A stretch of DNA of 64,000 nucleotides from Pseudomonas arsenicoxydans (GTDB taxonomy: Bacteria; Pseudomonadota; Gammaproteobacteria; Pseudomonadales; Pseudomonadaceae), in the NCBI RefSeq assembly GCF_006438915.1, contig NZ_RCZE01000006.1:372001-436000 (forward strand). Reading direction: 5' to 3'. Positions 30,364 through 38,008 of this stretch are shown here, in pieces (the first letter of the stretch is position 1; every line of letters begins with the position of its first letter). The notes under the pieces are model-generated. The model had not been told where the DNA came from, searched no databases, and saw only the letters and a program-made list of their open reading frames with translations. A program made the position numbers and the translations under genes.

Positions 30364-31215
30364 ATGGCTAAAATTCTCGGCATCATTGTCGTATTCGCGA
30401 GCGTGCTCGGCGGGTACGTGCTCTCCCACGGCAAGATTGCTGCCCTTATCCAGCCTTTCGAGGTGATGATTATCGGTGGTGCAGCCTTTGGCGCATTCCT
30501 GCAAGCCAACCCTGGCCACATGGTCAAAAACGTTCTGAAGAAAGCCTTCGGGATGTTCAGCTCGCGCTTCAACCACACTTTTTACCTTGAAGTGCTGGGG
30601 CTGATTTACGAGATCCTCAACAAGAGCCGCCGCGAAGGCATGATGGCCATCGAAGGCGACATCGAAGATGCTGCCGCGAGCCCGATCTTCGCCAAGTACC
30701 CGGCAGTGCTCAAAGATGACCGCATGACCGCGTACATCTGCGATTACCTGCGCATCATGTCCTCCGGCAACATGGCCCCCCATGAGCTGGAAGGCCTGTT
30801 CGACATGGAACTGACCAGCCTCAAGGAAGACCTCGATCACCCGTCCCACGCGGTGAACGGTATTGCTGACGCCATGCCGGGCTTCGGTATCGTCGCGGCG
30901 GTACTGGGTATCGTGGTGACCATGGCCTCCCTGGGTGAAAGCGATCAGAAAATGATCGGCGTGCACGTGGGTGCGGCACTGGTCGGTACCTTCTTCGGTA
31001 TTCTCGCCGCCTACGGCTTCTTCGGCCCGCTGGCCCACGCCCTGGCCCACGATGCCAAGGAAGAACTGAACGTCTACGAAGCCATCAAGGCTTCGCTGGT
31101 GGCTTCGGCGTCCGGCATGCCTCCATCACTGGCCGTGGAATTCGGTCGCAAGGTTCTGTACCCGGCGCACCGTCCTAGCTTCGCTGAGCTGGAACAAGCG
31201 GTTCGCGGTCGCTAA
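30364..31215 (+). CDS. motA: Flagellar motor stator protein MotA
   Basis: MotA surrounds MotB to form the proton-driven stator. The 283-residue protein has four membrane helices (about 2-22, 34-54, 170-190, 200-222) and a large cytoplasmic loop whose charged residues push the rotor (RREGMMAIEGDIED). The ATG at 30364 gives the standard N-terminus MAKILGIIVVFAS; the longer frame begins inside the promoter. Followed 3 nt later by motB. Confidence 0.97.
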   Translation: MAKILGIIVVFASVLGGYVLSHGKIAALIQPFEVMIIGGAAFGAFLQANPGHMVKNVLKKAFGMFSSRFNHTFYLEVLGLIYEILNKSRREGMMAIEGDIEDAAASPIFAKYPAVLKDDRMTAYICDYLRIMSSGNMAPHELEGLFDMELTSLKEDLDHPSHAVNGIADAMPGFGIVAAVLGIVVTMASLGESDQKMIGVHVGAALVGTFFGILAAYGFFGPLAHALAHDAKEELNVYEAIKASLVASASGMPPSLAVEFGRKVLYPAHRPSFAELEQAVRGR

Positions 31216-31218
31216 ACC

Positions 31219-32262
31219 ATGGAAAATAACCAGCCGATCATCATCAAGCGCGTCAAAAAATACGCGAGCGGGCATCACGGCGGTTCCTGGAAAATCGCTT
31301 TCGCGGACTTCGCGACGGCGATGATGGCGTTCTTCCTGGTGCTGTGGCTGCTGTCCACCGCCACACCGGAGCAGAAGATCGCCATCGCCGGTTACTTCAA
31401 AGACCCGGTCGGCTTTACCGAAAGTGGCACGCCGTACATCATCGACCTGGGCGGCTCCCCGACCTTGGCGCCGGAGAAAACCCTCAACCCCGAGGTGAAA
31501 TCCCAGCCGCAGCCAGACCGCGTCACTGTCGACACCGAACAGGTCGAAGGCATGGCCGAGCAGGTTGAAAAGGAACGCCTGGAACTGTTGTTGCAAGAGT
31601 TGCAGAACAAAGTCGATGAAAACCCGCAGCTGCAGAAATTCAAGGACCAGATCCTGTTCGAGATCACGCAGGACGGTTTGCGCATCCAGATCATGGACGC
31701 CGAGAACCGCCCGATGTTCGACTCCGGCAGTGCGCGTCTGAAACCGTACTTCGAAGACATTCTGCTGGCCATGGCCGACACCATCAAAGCGGTGCCGAAC
31801 AAGATCAGCATCAGCGGCCACACCGATGCCAAGCCGTACTCAGGCACCGGCGATTTCGGCAACTGGGAACTCTCGGCCAACCGTGCCAACGCCGCTCGCC
31901 GTGCGCTGGTCGCCGGCAGCTATCCGGATCAACAGGTCGCGCGGGTGGTCGGTTACGCCTCGTCGGCGCTGTTCGACCGTGAGAACCCGTTCAATCCGGT
32001 CAACCGCCGCATCGACATCGTGGTACTGACCAAGAAAGCCCAAAAGGCCATTGAAGGTTCGCAAGGTGCAGAACCCGCGCCAGAGCCGGCACCAGCCCCC
32101 GCAGCACAAGGGCAGGGCGGTCCGGGCGAAGTGCCGGCCAAACCAGTTGATCCGAACGCCTTGCCGGCGGATAAAGAACCGCTGCCGGCCCACGAGCTTC
32201 GTGAGCGTCTGAACATTTTTGAAAACCCGGCACCGAAACCGGCTGAACCGCCGAAGCAGTGA
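31219..32262 (+). CDS. motB: Flagellar motor stator protein MotB
   Basis: This 347-residue protein has one membrane helix (about 28-50) with the proton-carrying Asp30 in FADFATAMMAFF, a plug/linker, and a C-terminal OmpA-like peptidoglycan-binding domain (about 155-275: SISGHTDAKPY and ANRANAARRALV). A Pro/Ala-rich tail follows. It anchors the stator to the cell wall. Start ATG three nt after motA. Confidence 0.97.
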   Translation: MENNQPIIIKRVKKYASGHHGGSWKIAFADFATAMMAFFLVLWLLSTATPEQKIAIAGYFKDPVGFTESGTPYIIDLGGSPTLAPEKTLNPEVKSQPQPDRVTVDTEQVEGMAEQVEKERLELLLQELQNKVDENPQLQKFKDQILFEITQDGLRIQIMDAENRPMFDSGSARLKPYFEDILLAMADTIKAVPNKISISGHTDAKPYSGTGDFGNWELSANRANAARRALVAGSYPDQQVARVVGYASSALFDRENPFNPVNRRIDIVVLTKKAQKAIEGSQGAEPAPEPAPAPAAQGQGGPGEVPAKPVDPNALPADKEPLPAHELRERLNIFENPAPKPAEPPKQ

Positions 32263-32265
32263 CCC

Positions 32266-32299
32266 ACAAAAAAGCCGACAGCGATGTCGGCTTTTTTGT
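32266..32299. terminator. Bidirectional intrinsic terminator
   Basis: A perfect 15-bp stem ACAAAAAAGCCGACA / TGTCGGCTTTTTTGT with a GCGA tetraloop has T-runs on both strands. It serves motB on the plus strand and the TIR/caspase operon on the minus strand. Confidence 0.95.
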
Positions 32300-32304
32300 G
32301 TCTG

Positions 32305-32790
32305 TCAGAAACCCCGTCGAATGCGGTTCTTGAGCTGGTCGTGGAACAGTTCGGCATCACGCCGGTAAGTGCCGCGAACGGATTCGCTGAACGACTCCAG
32401 CCCCATTGAGCGCTTGGAGAGCAACTCCTCGCGATAGGCGTCGATAAAGAAGTTGATATCGTTCTCACCGCTCAACTTCGGCCATTTATCGAGGTACAGC
32501 GGCAGCGCGCTGGGGCCGATCTTGTACGAGCAGATCCGGCGATTGCTGATGGTCGCTTCGCCGATTTCGAACGGTACCCACCACGATTGCGCGGTCTGCT
32601 CCGACACCACGGCCATCAAGTGTGTGCATTCAGTGATGTTGCGGGTGATGACGGTGGTGATGTCTTCGGTTGTTTGCGATTCCGCGTCCAGCACATCGAG
32701 GTAGGTCTTGATGTTTGCCTGCGTCAGGCGGGTGTTAATGGCCATCGCATGGGCGCGGTCGGTGTGGCGGTAGCTGATAAACACAGGCAT
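32305..32790 (-). CDS. TIR-domain protein (TIR_2 type), last gene of the caspase operon
   Basis: This 161-residue protein is a compact TIR domain. FISYRHTDR at residues 4-12 is the first strand and BB-loop start. SWWVPFEIGEA near 69-79 gives the WxxxE motif (Trp71, Glu75), with Glu75 the likely catalytic Glu for NAD cleavage. A short helical tail follows (about 108-161). No membrane or DNA-binding part is seen. The start is ATG 32790, overlapping the caspase stop as TGATG, so it is translationally coupled. TIR proteins of bacterial immunity either consume NAD or make cyclic ADP-ribose signals; which one cannot be told. Confidence 0.85.
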   Translation of the reverse strand: MPVFISYRHTDRAHAMAINTRLTQANIKTYLDVLDAESQTTEDITTVITRNITECTHLMAVVSEQTAQSWWVPFEIGEATISNRRICSYKIGPSALPLYLDKWPKLSGENDINFFIDAYREELLSKRSMGLESFSESVRGTYRRDAELFHDQLKNRIRRGF

Positions 32791-33749
32791 CAGAAATGTC
32801 CCTTGATCGCGAGTTCGCGGTAATAGGCGCCGAGGGCCGTCAGGCGGCAGCCGGTGGAATGCAGGGCGGCGTAGTACATGTGCTCGGCGTCTACCGGTTC
32901 GATCAGGCTGTGGCGGTTGCACTTTTGCAGTTGCTTGAAGATGTCGCCGTTGTCGGGATCGAACGCGGCCTCGGTCGGTTCGTAGCTGGGGTCCAGGGGG
33001 AACACGTAGCTCGGTTCCGGAAACCAGTCCTTGAGCTTGCGCAGGGTTTCTTCGGCAATCAGCGGCGTCACTTCCCGCAGCGGCACAAATTGCGAGACGT
33101 TGGTCTTGAACACCGGCCGTTGCTCCCAGGCCCCCAGCGCATTGTCGACGAACGAATACACGCTGCCGGGTGTGACTTTGCCCAGCACATTGGCGGCTCC
33201 GCCATGCAGTGCCTGCAGCAACAGGTCGGTAAACACGCCGTGGCCGCGACCTTCGAGCGCCACCTGGTCTTTTTTGCAGGCAGTGAGAATGGTCAGGCCT
33301 TCGCTGATCACGCTGCTGCCACCGCGCAACCCGCGCATGGCGGCCGCTGCGCCGGCCTGGCAGCAGTCGAGGATGATGATTTTGTTCTTGATGTGGGTGG
33401 CGCTTTCCGCCCAGTTGAGGATGTCGCTGATGCGGATGCCTTCAACGCCCTGACCGAAATCCTGGGGAATCAGCAGGCCTTCATCGATGCTGGTATCAAA
33501 CTGGCCGTGACCGGCGAAGTACAGCAGCGCCACGTCGCAATCACCGGAAAACAGACTCTGGATCTGCTGCTTCAGGTTCGTGTGAGTGAGGTTTTCCTCC
33601 GCCGACGTCAGGACCTTGCTGCTGAAGTTCGGCCGCCCGTTGGCGTGGCGTTCCAGTACCGAGGCCATGGCCATTGCGTCGTTGTTGCAGCCACTCAATG
33701 GCGACACATAGGTGTAGTGGTTGATACCGATGAACAGTCCCTTGCGCAT
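32790..33749 (-). CDS. Caspase-like (peptidase C14) protease
   Basis: This 319-residue protein has a full caspase/metacaspase-type domain (about 1-215). The catalytic His81 is in YFAGHGQ and the Cys130 in ILDCCQAG, the usual (H-G ... DxC) dyad; GINHYTYVSPLSGCNNDA marks the first strand and substrate-side loop. A C-terminal extension (about 220-319) ends with a possible winged-helix-like segment (GCRLTALGAYYRELAIKG). There is no signal peptide, so it acts in the cytosol. It follows the first TIR gene by 2 nt and overlaps the second by 1 nt. The context suggests a protease activated during TIR-based defence; targets unknown. Confidence 0.88.
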   Translation of the reverse strand: MRKGLFIGINHYTYVSPLSGCNNDAMAMASVLERHANGRPNFSSKVLTSAEENLTHTNLKQQIQSLFSGDCDVALLYFAGHGQFDTSIDEGLLIPQDFGQGVEGIRISDILNWAESATHIKNKIIILDCCQAGAAAAMRGLRGGSSVISEGLTILTACKKDQVALEGRGHGVFTDLLLQALHGGAANVLGKVTPGSVYSFVDNALGAWEQRPVFKTNVSQFVPLREVTPLIAEETLRKLKDWFPEPSYVFPLDPSYEPTEAAFDPDNGDIFKQLQKCNRHSLIEPVDAEHMYYAALHSTGCRLTALGAYYRELAIKGHF

Positions 33750-33751
33750 GG

Positions 33752-34159
33752 TTACACCGCCGTGTGCAGGCGAATGGCGTTGACGATGCTATTGGTGTTC
33801 CAAGCGCACTCCGCATGCGCCGCCTGGCGTACTACGGCAGAAATCCGCTCTGCCCCAAACGGCTTGACCGCAATGATCACCTTGCCCATTCGTTTGGCGA
33901 TCTCGATTTCCTTGTTGATCCACTTGCTGTAGGTGGAATACATGCCGGCCATGATCAGTACGGCCGAGCAGGGGCGGATTTTGTTTTCGATGGCTTCCAA
34001 CAGTTGTTTGTCGGTTTTCGCGCCAAGAATCGGGTTGTCCTCAGGCACCGAAAAATTCTTGAAGCTGAAGCCTGCCTGCGCGTTGAGCAGGCGCACAAGA
34101 TTGTCGTGGGCGTGGGGGTAGTTCCACGAATGGCTGATGAACAAATGATAGGTTTGCAT
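33752..34159 (-). CDS. ThsB-like TIR protein (MTH538/DUF1863 type), first gene of the operon
   Basis: This 135-residue protein has the MTH538 TIR-like fold found in Thoeris ThsB. Evidence is HLFISHSWNYPHAHDNLVRLL at the start, SVPEDNPILGA in the region where DUF1863 proteins vary, and KWINKEIEIAKRMGKVIIAV near 79-98. The last contains WxxxE (Trp80, Glu84). In Thoeris, ThsB senses infection and makes an NAD-derived cyclic nucleotide. The ATG at 34159 follows GAGGGACCACC. It leads the operon with its own 212-nt upstream gap and is followed after 2 nt by the caspase gene. The NADase activity is inferred. Confidence 0.85.
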   Translation of the reverse strand: MQTYHLFISHSWNYPHAHDNLVRLLNAQAGFSFKNFSVPEDNPILGAKTDKQLLEAIENKIRPCSAVLIMAGMYSTYSKWINKEIEIAKRMGKVIIAVKPFGAERISAVVRQAAHAECAWNTNSIVNAIRLHTAV

Positions 34160-34330
34160 GGTGGTCCCTCGGTATCGCCGGAATGCGAAGAGGGCTTGAA
34201 TGTATGCACTTGATTGGCCGCAACAAGGCCTGCGCGGTTAAAGAGACGGGTCCTTCAAGCGGGCGCGCGGAAATCTTACAGATGTGTCTGACGTTTAATC
34301 AGAGGGGGAATGTGTAGGACGGAACAAGCG
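34160..34330 (-). promoter_or_regulatory. Leader and promoter region of the TIR/caspase operon
   Basis: About 170 nt of non-coding DNA separate the rsgA-side hairpin from the first TIR start. The stretch near 34270-34320 is AT-richer than its neighbours. I see no convincing -35/-10 pair, so the promoter should lie here but its place is unknown. Confidence 0.4.
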
Positions 34331-34363
34331 GCCCACCGCCCCGTCAGTATCGGGGCGGTGGGC
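34331..34363 (-). terminator. Hairpin downstream of rsgA
   Basis: A perfect 13-bp GC-rich stem GCCCACCGCCCCG / CGGGGCGGTGGGC with a 7-nt loop lies 9 nt past the rsgA stop. The minus-strand tail GCTTGTTCC has few T, so termination may be partial and some read-through into the TIR operon is possible. Confidence 0.6.
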
Positions 34364-34371
34364 GCGTCTGT

Positions 34372-35403
34372 TTAATAGCTGGTTTCGGGCAAACTGGCGA
34401 TGATCGAGCGGTAGCTGTTCATCCGTTGCTGCTGCACTCGGCCTTCTTCGAGGGCTTTGAGCAGGGCGCAACCCGGTTCGCGGTCGTGCTTGCAGTCGCG
34501 GAAGCGGCAGGTACCAATCAGGTCGTTGAACTCGATGAAACCGGCTTCGACGTCGGCACGGCTGACGTGGCCCAGGCCAAATTCACGAATGCCCGGGGAG
34601 TCGATCAACTCACCGCCTCCGGGAAAGTGGAACAACCGCGCGGTGGTCGTGGTGTGGGTACCCTGCCCGGACAGCTCGGACAACGGGCCGACGCGGGCTT
34701 CGACTTCCGGCAGCAAGCTATTGACCAGCGACGACTTGCCGACGCCGGACTGGCCGACGAACACGCTGATGCGTCCGTCGAGCTGCTCCTGCAACTGCTC
34801 CATGCCGTTGCCGTGGTGCGCCGACACTTCCAGCACCGGGTAACCGAGCGTGCGGTAAACCGCCAGTAAGGCATTCAGGGCCGGGGCGTTCTGCTCGTCG
34901 ATCAAGTCGAATTTGTTGAGCAGCAGCAGCGGCCGGATACCGGCGTGCTCGGCAGCGACCAGATAACGGTCGATCAGGTTCGCGTGCGGCTCGGGCAGCG
35001 GCGCGAACACGATGACGATCATGTCGACGTTGGCGGCCACAGGTTTGAGCTGGCCACGGCTGTCCGGACGGCAGAGTTCGGTTTTACGCGGCAGTTGCGC
35101 CACGATCACACCGATGCCCTGGTTGCCGGCACGCCAGACCACCTGATCGCCGGTCACCAGCGCAGGCAGGTTGGCGCGCAAGTGACAACGGAACACTTCA
35201 CCGGCCAATTCGCCCTCGAGGGCTTCGACTTCGACCTGCACACCGAAGTGCGCGATCACAAGGCCCGTCTGTTCCGGACCCAGGTCGCCGCCTTCAAGTG
35301 CCTCGACAGCGGAGGACTCGCGTTTGGCGGCGCGGGCAGCGCGTTCGCCCTGAATCTTTTCGATGCGCCAGTTTTGACGACGATTGAGTTGGCGTTTGGC
35401 CAT
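34372..35403 (-). CDS. rsgA: Ribosome small-subunit GTPase RsgA
   Basis: RsgA (YjeQ) checks late assembly of the 30S subunit. The 343-residue protein has an N-terminal OB fold (about 35-110), a circularly permuted GTPase domain in which the NKFD motif (163-166) comes before the P-loop GQSGVGKSS (217-225), and a C-terminal zinc knuckle ([14 protein letters not shown]). In P. aeruginosa it lies next to motB; here three defence-type genes intervene. Confidence 0.97.
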   Translation of the reverse strand: MAKRQLNRRQNWRIEKIQGERAARAAKRESSAVEALEGGDLGPEQTGLVIAHFGVQVEVEALEGELAGEVFRCHLRANLPALVTGDQVVWRAGNQGIGVIVAQLPRKTELCRPDSRGQLKPVAANVDMIVIVFAPLPEPHANLIDRYLVAAEHAGIRPLLLLNKFDLIDEQNAPALNALLAVYRTLGYPVLEVSAHHGNGMEQLQEQLDGRISVFVGQSGVGKSSLVNSLLPEVEARVGPLSELSGQGTHTTTTARLFHFPGGGELIDSPGIREFGLGHVSRADVEAGFIEFNDLIGTCRFRDCKHDREPGCALLKALEEGRVQQQRMNSYRSIIASLPETSY

Positions 35404-35510
35404 GGGTGTTCCGTATCAAGAATGCAGCGATTAGGTAAAACGGCCGCGAGTTTAGCACGCCCCGCCGGTTGCCTAGGCTAAACTGCGCAGCATTGCCTAG
35501 GAGCCGACAC

Positions 35511-36053
35511 ATGCAAAACCCGCAGAATCTGATCTGGATCGACCTGGAAATGACCGGTCTGAACCCTGATACCGACGTCATCATCGAGATGGCCACCATC
35601 GTCACTGACAGTGACCTGAACACCTTGGCCGAAGGCCCGGTGATCGCCATTCACCACAGCGACGAGATCCTCGCCGGCATGGACGAGTGGAACACCCGTC
35701 AACACGGTGGCTCGGGCCTGACCCAGCGCGTTCGCGACAGCCGCATCAGCATGGCCGAAGCCGAAGCCGAGACCATCGCTTTCCTGGAGCAGTGGGTGCC
35801 CAAGGGCAAGTCTCCGATCTGTGGCAACAGCATCTGCCAGGACCGTCGCTTCCTTTATACGCACATGAAATCCCTGGAAAGCTATTTCCATTACCGTAAC
35901 CTCGACGTGTCGACCCTCAAAGAGTTGGCCGCACGCTGGGCGCCGGACGTGCGCGACAGCTTCAAAAAAGGTAGCACTCATTTGGCGCTGGACGACATCC
36001 GCGAGTCGATCGCCGAACTGCAGCACTACCGCAAGCATTTCATCAAGTTCTGA
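35511..36053 (+). CDS. orn: Oligoribonuclease
   Basis: Orn degrades 2-5 nt RNA fragments and pGpG, the end product of c-di-GMP breakdown. The 180-residue DEDDh exonuclease has Asp11 and Glu13 in WIDLEMTGL at the N-terminus, and the later DEDDh residues in the CQDRRF and HLALDDI segments. The ATG at 35511 fits family length; the longer frame adds non-homologous residues. It is divergent from rsgA. Confidence 0.97.
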   Translation: MQNPQNLIWIDLEMTGLNPDTDVIIEMATIVTDSDLNTLAEGPVIAIHHSDEILAGMDEWNTRQHGGSGLTQRVRDSRISMAEAEAETIAFLEQWVPKGKSPICGNSICQDRRFLYTHMKSLESYFHYRNLDVSTLKELAARWAPDVRDSFKKGSTHLALDDIRESIAELQHYRKHFIKF

Positions 36054-36068
36054 TGCTGCCGAGCCTTT

Positions 36069-36190
36069 GTGGCGAGGGAGCTTGCTCCCGCTCGGCTGCG
36101 AAGCAGTCGTAAAACCTGCAAATGCGGTGTGACTGGAAGAATGCCGGGGAGCGCTTCGCGCTCCAGCGGGAGCAAGCTCCCTCGCCACAG
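36069..36190. repeat. REP pair, GTGGCGAGGGAGC family
   Basis: GTGGCGAGGGAGCTTGCTCC and its inverse, with GAGCGCTTCGCGCTC inside the right half, fill most of the gap between orn and the TRIC channel gene. Confidence 0.9.
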
Positions 36191-36272
36191 GTTGCGTGTG
36201 ATGCGTTCTCGCCCTCTTTTGGTGCTGGCCCTAAATGGCTAGACTGCGCGCCTTTCTGCAAGGACCGCCGCC

Positions 36273-36884
36273 ATGTTGCTGATGCTTTACCTGATTGCCA
36301 TCACCGCCGAAGCCATGACCGGCGCGCTGTCTGCCGGCCGCCGCGGGATGGACTGGTTTGGCGTGGTGCTGATCGCTTGCATCACGGCGTTGGGCGGCGG
36401 CTCGGTGCGCGACGTACTGCTCGGCCACTACCCGCTGACCTGGGTCAAACACCCGGAATACCTGGTGCTGACCTCGGTCGCCGCCATGGTGACCGTCTTT
36501 ACCGCACGCTGGATGCGCCACCTGCGCTCGCTGTTCCTGGTGCTCGATGCCGTGGGCCTGGTGGCGTTCACCCTGATCGGCTGCATGACGGCGTTGGAAA
36601 TGGGCCACGGCATGCTGGTGGCGTCGGTCAGCGGCGTGATCACCGGCGTATTCGGCGGCATCCTGCGCGACATTTTCTGCAACGACATCCCATTGATTTT
36701 CCGCCGAGAGCTTTACGCCAGCGTCTCGTTCGCCGCGGCGTGGTGCTACATGCTCTGCATCTACTTGCAATTACCCGGCGAACAGGCAATTTTGATCACG
36801 CTGTTTGGCGGCTTTCTGCTGCGGCTGCTGGCGATTCGTTTCCACTGGGAAATGCCGAAGTTTGTTTATAACGACGAAGCCTGA
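36273..36884 (+). CDS. TRIC-type (UPF0126/YadS) cation channel family protein
   Basis: This 203-residue protein has seven hydrophobic helices and the paired glycine-rich motifs GGGSVRDVLLG (about 45-55) and GGILRDIF (about 128-135) that define the UPF0126/TRIC family. Bacterial TRIC proteins conduct monovalent cations; glycine transport has also been reported for members. Which applies here is unknown. Its 3' end overlaps queG on the other strand by 19 bp. Confidence 0.85.
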   Translation: MLLMLYLIAITAEAMTGALSAGRRGMDWFGVVLIACITALGGGSVRDVLLGHYPLTWVKHPEYLVLTSVAAMVTVFTARWMRHLRSLFLVLDAVGLVAFTLIGCMTALEMGHGMLVASVSGVITGVFGGILRDIFCNDIPLIFRRELYASVSFAAAWCYMLCIYLQLPGEQAILITLFGGFLLRLLAIRFHWEMPKFVYNDEA

Positions 36885-37945
36885 CGCTCGGCGTGTTGTT
36901 TGAGCGCCCATTCGACATGCTCACGCACCAACTCCGACGGGTAATCCCTGCGCGCCTTCAACGCCTCCAGCACCGGAATGCTCGACGGCGCATTGCCCAA
37001 CCCCACCGCCAGATTACGCAACCAACGTTCATAACCCGCCCGGCGTAATGGCGAGCCTTCAGTGCTGCTGAGGAATTTATCCTCGTCCCACATGAACAGC
37101 TCGGCCAATTCGGCATTGTCCAGATTGTGCCGAGGCTTGAAGTCGCTTTCACCGGACGGACGGGCGAAGCGGTTCCAGGGGCAGACGATCTGGCAGTCGT
37201 CGCAACCAAACACCCGGTTTCCAATCAATGGCCGCAGATCTTCCGGGATCGCGCTTTTCAGTTCGATGGTCAGGTACGAAATGCAGCGCCGGGCGTCCAG
37301 TACGTAGGGGCCGACGAAGGCGTTGGTCGGGCAGATGTCGAGGCACGCGGTGCAGCGGCCGCAATGTTCGGTGGAGTGGGGTGGGTCGACCGGCAACGGC
37401 AGGTCGACAAACAGCTCGCTGAGGAAGAAGTAACTGCCGGCCTTGCGATTCAGGACCAGGGTGTTTTTGCCGATCCAGCCAAGACCGGCCTGCTCGGCGA
37501 TGGCTTTTTCCAGCACCGGGGCGCTGTCGACAAAGGCGCGGAAACCAAACGGGCCAATTTGCGCCTGAATTTTGTCGGCCAGTTGTTGCACGCGTTTACG
37601 AATCAATTTGTGGTAATCGCGGCCCAGGGCATAACGCGAGACGTAGGCTTTTTCCGGTTGGGCCAGCATGTGCGCCATTTGAGTGTCGCCGGGCAGGTAG
37701 TCCATGCGCAGTGAAACCACACGCAAGGTGCCGGGCACCAGCTCTTCCGGATGCGAGCGTTTGCTGCCGTGGGCGCCCATGTAGTCCATTTCGCCGTGAT
37801 ACCCCGCGGCGAGCCAGCGCTCCAGGTGCTGCTCATGCTCGGCCAGGTCCAGGCCGCTGATGCCGACTTGCTGAAAGCCCAGCTCGCGGCCCCAGTCCTT
37901 GATGGATTGGGCGAGGGCGGGCAGGTCTGTGGTAATTGCAGGCAT
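36866..37945 (-). CDS. queG: Epoxyqueuosine reductase
   Basis: QueG completes queuosine in tRNA by reducing epoxyqueuosine with a cobalamin cofactor. The 359-residue protein has the N-terminal cobalamin-binding domain (about 1-170) and two 4Fe-4S sites: CGRCTACLDICP and CDDCQIVCPW. The ATG ending at 37945 gives the standard start MPAITTDLPALAQ; the longer frame overlaps the nnr promoter side. It is divergent from nnr with 63 nt between. Confidence 0.96.
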   Translation of the reverse strand: MPAITTDLPALAQSIKDWGRELGFQQVGISGLDLAEHEQHLERWLAAGYHGEMDYMGAHGSKRSHPEELVPGTLRVVSLRMDYLPGDTQMAHMLAQPEKAYVSRYALGRDYHKLIRKRVQQLADKIQAQIGPFGFRAFVDSAPVLEKAIAEQAGLGWIGKNTLVLNRKAGSYFFLSELFVDLPLPVDPPHSTEHCGRCTACLDICPTNAFVGPYVLDARRCISYLTIELKSAIPEDLRPLIGNRVFGCDDCQIVCPWNRFARPSGESDFKPRHNLDNAELAELFMWDEDKFLSSTEGSPLRRAGYERWLRNLAVGLGNAPSSIPVLEALKARRDYPSELVREHVEWALKQHAERQASSL

Positions 37946-38008
37946 GAGGCGAGAGAAACCGGAGCTGAGGTGCGTATAATTCTGCCAGACATCGGAGCCC
38001 GAAGACGC

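Noticed and set aside
32305..34159. Flagellar or chemotaxis function for the TIR/caspase genes because of motAB next door
   Set aside because: They are on the opposite strand, separated by a strong terminator, and share no flagellar motif.
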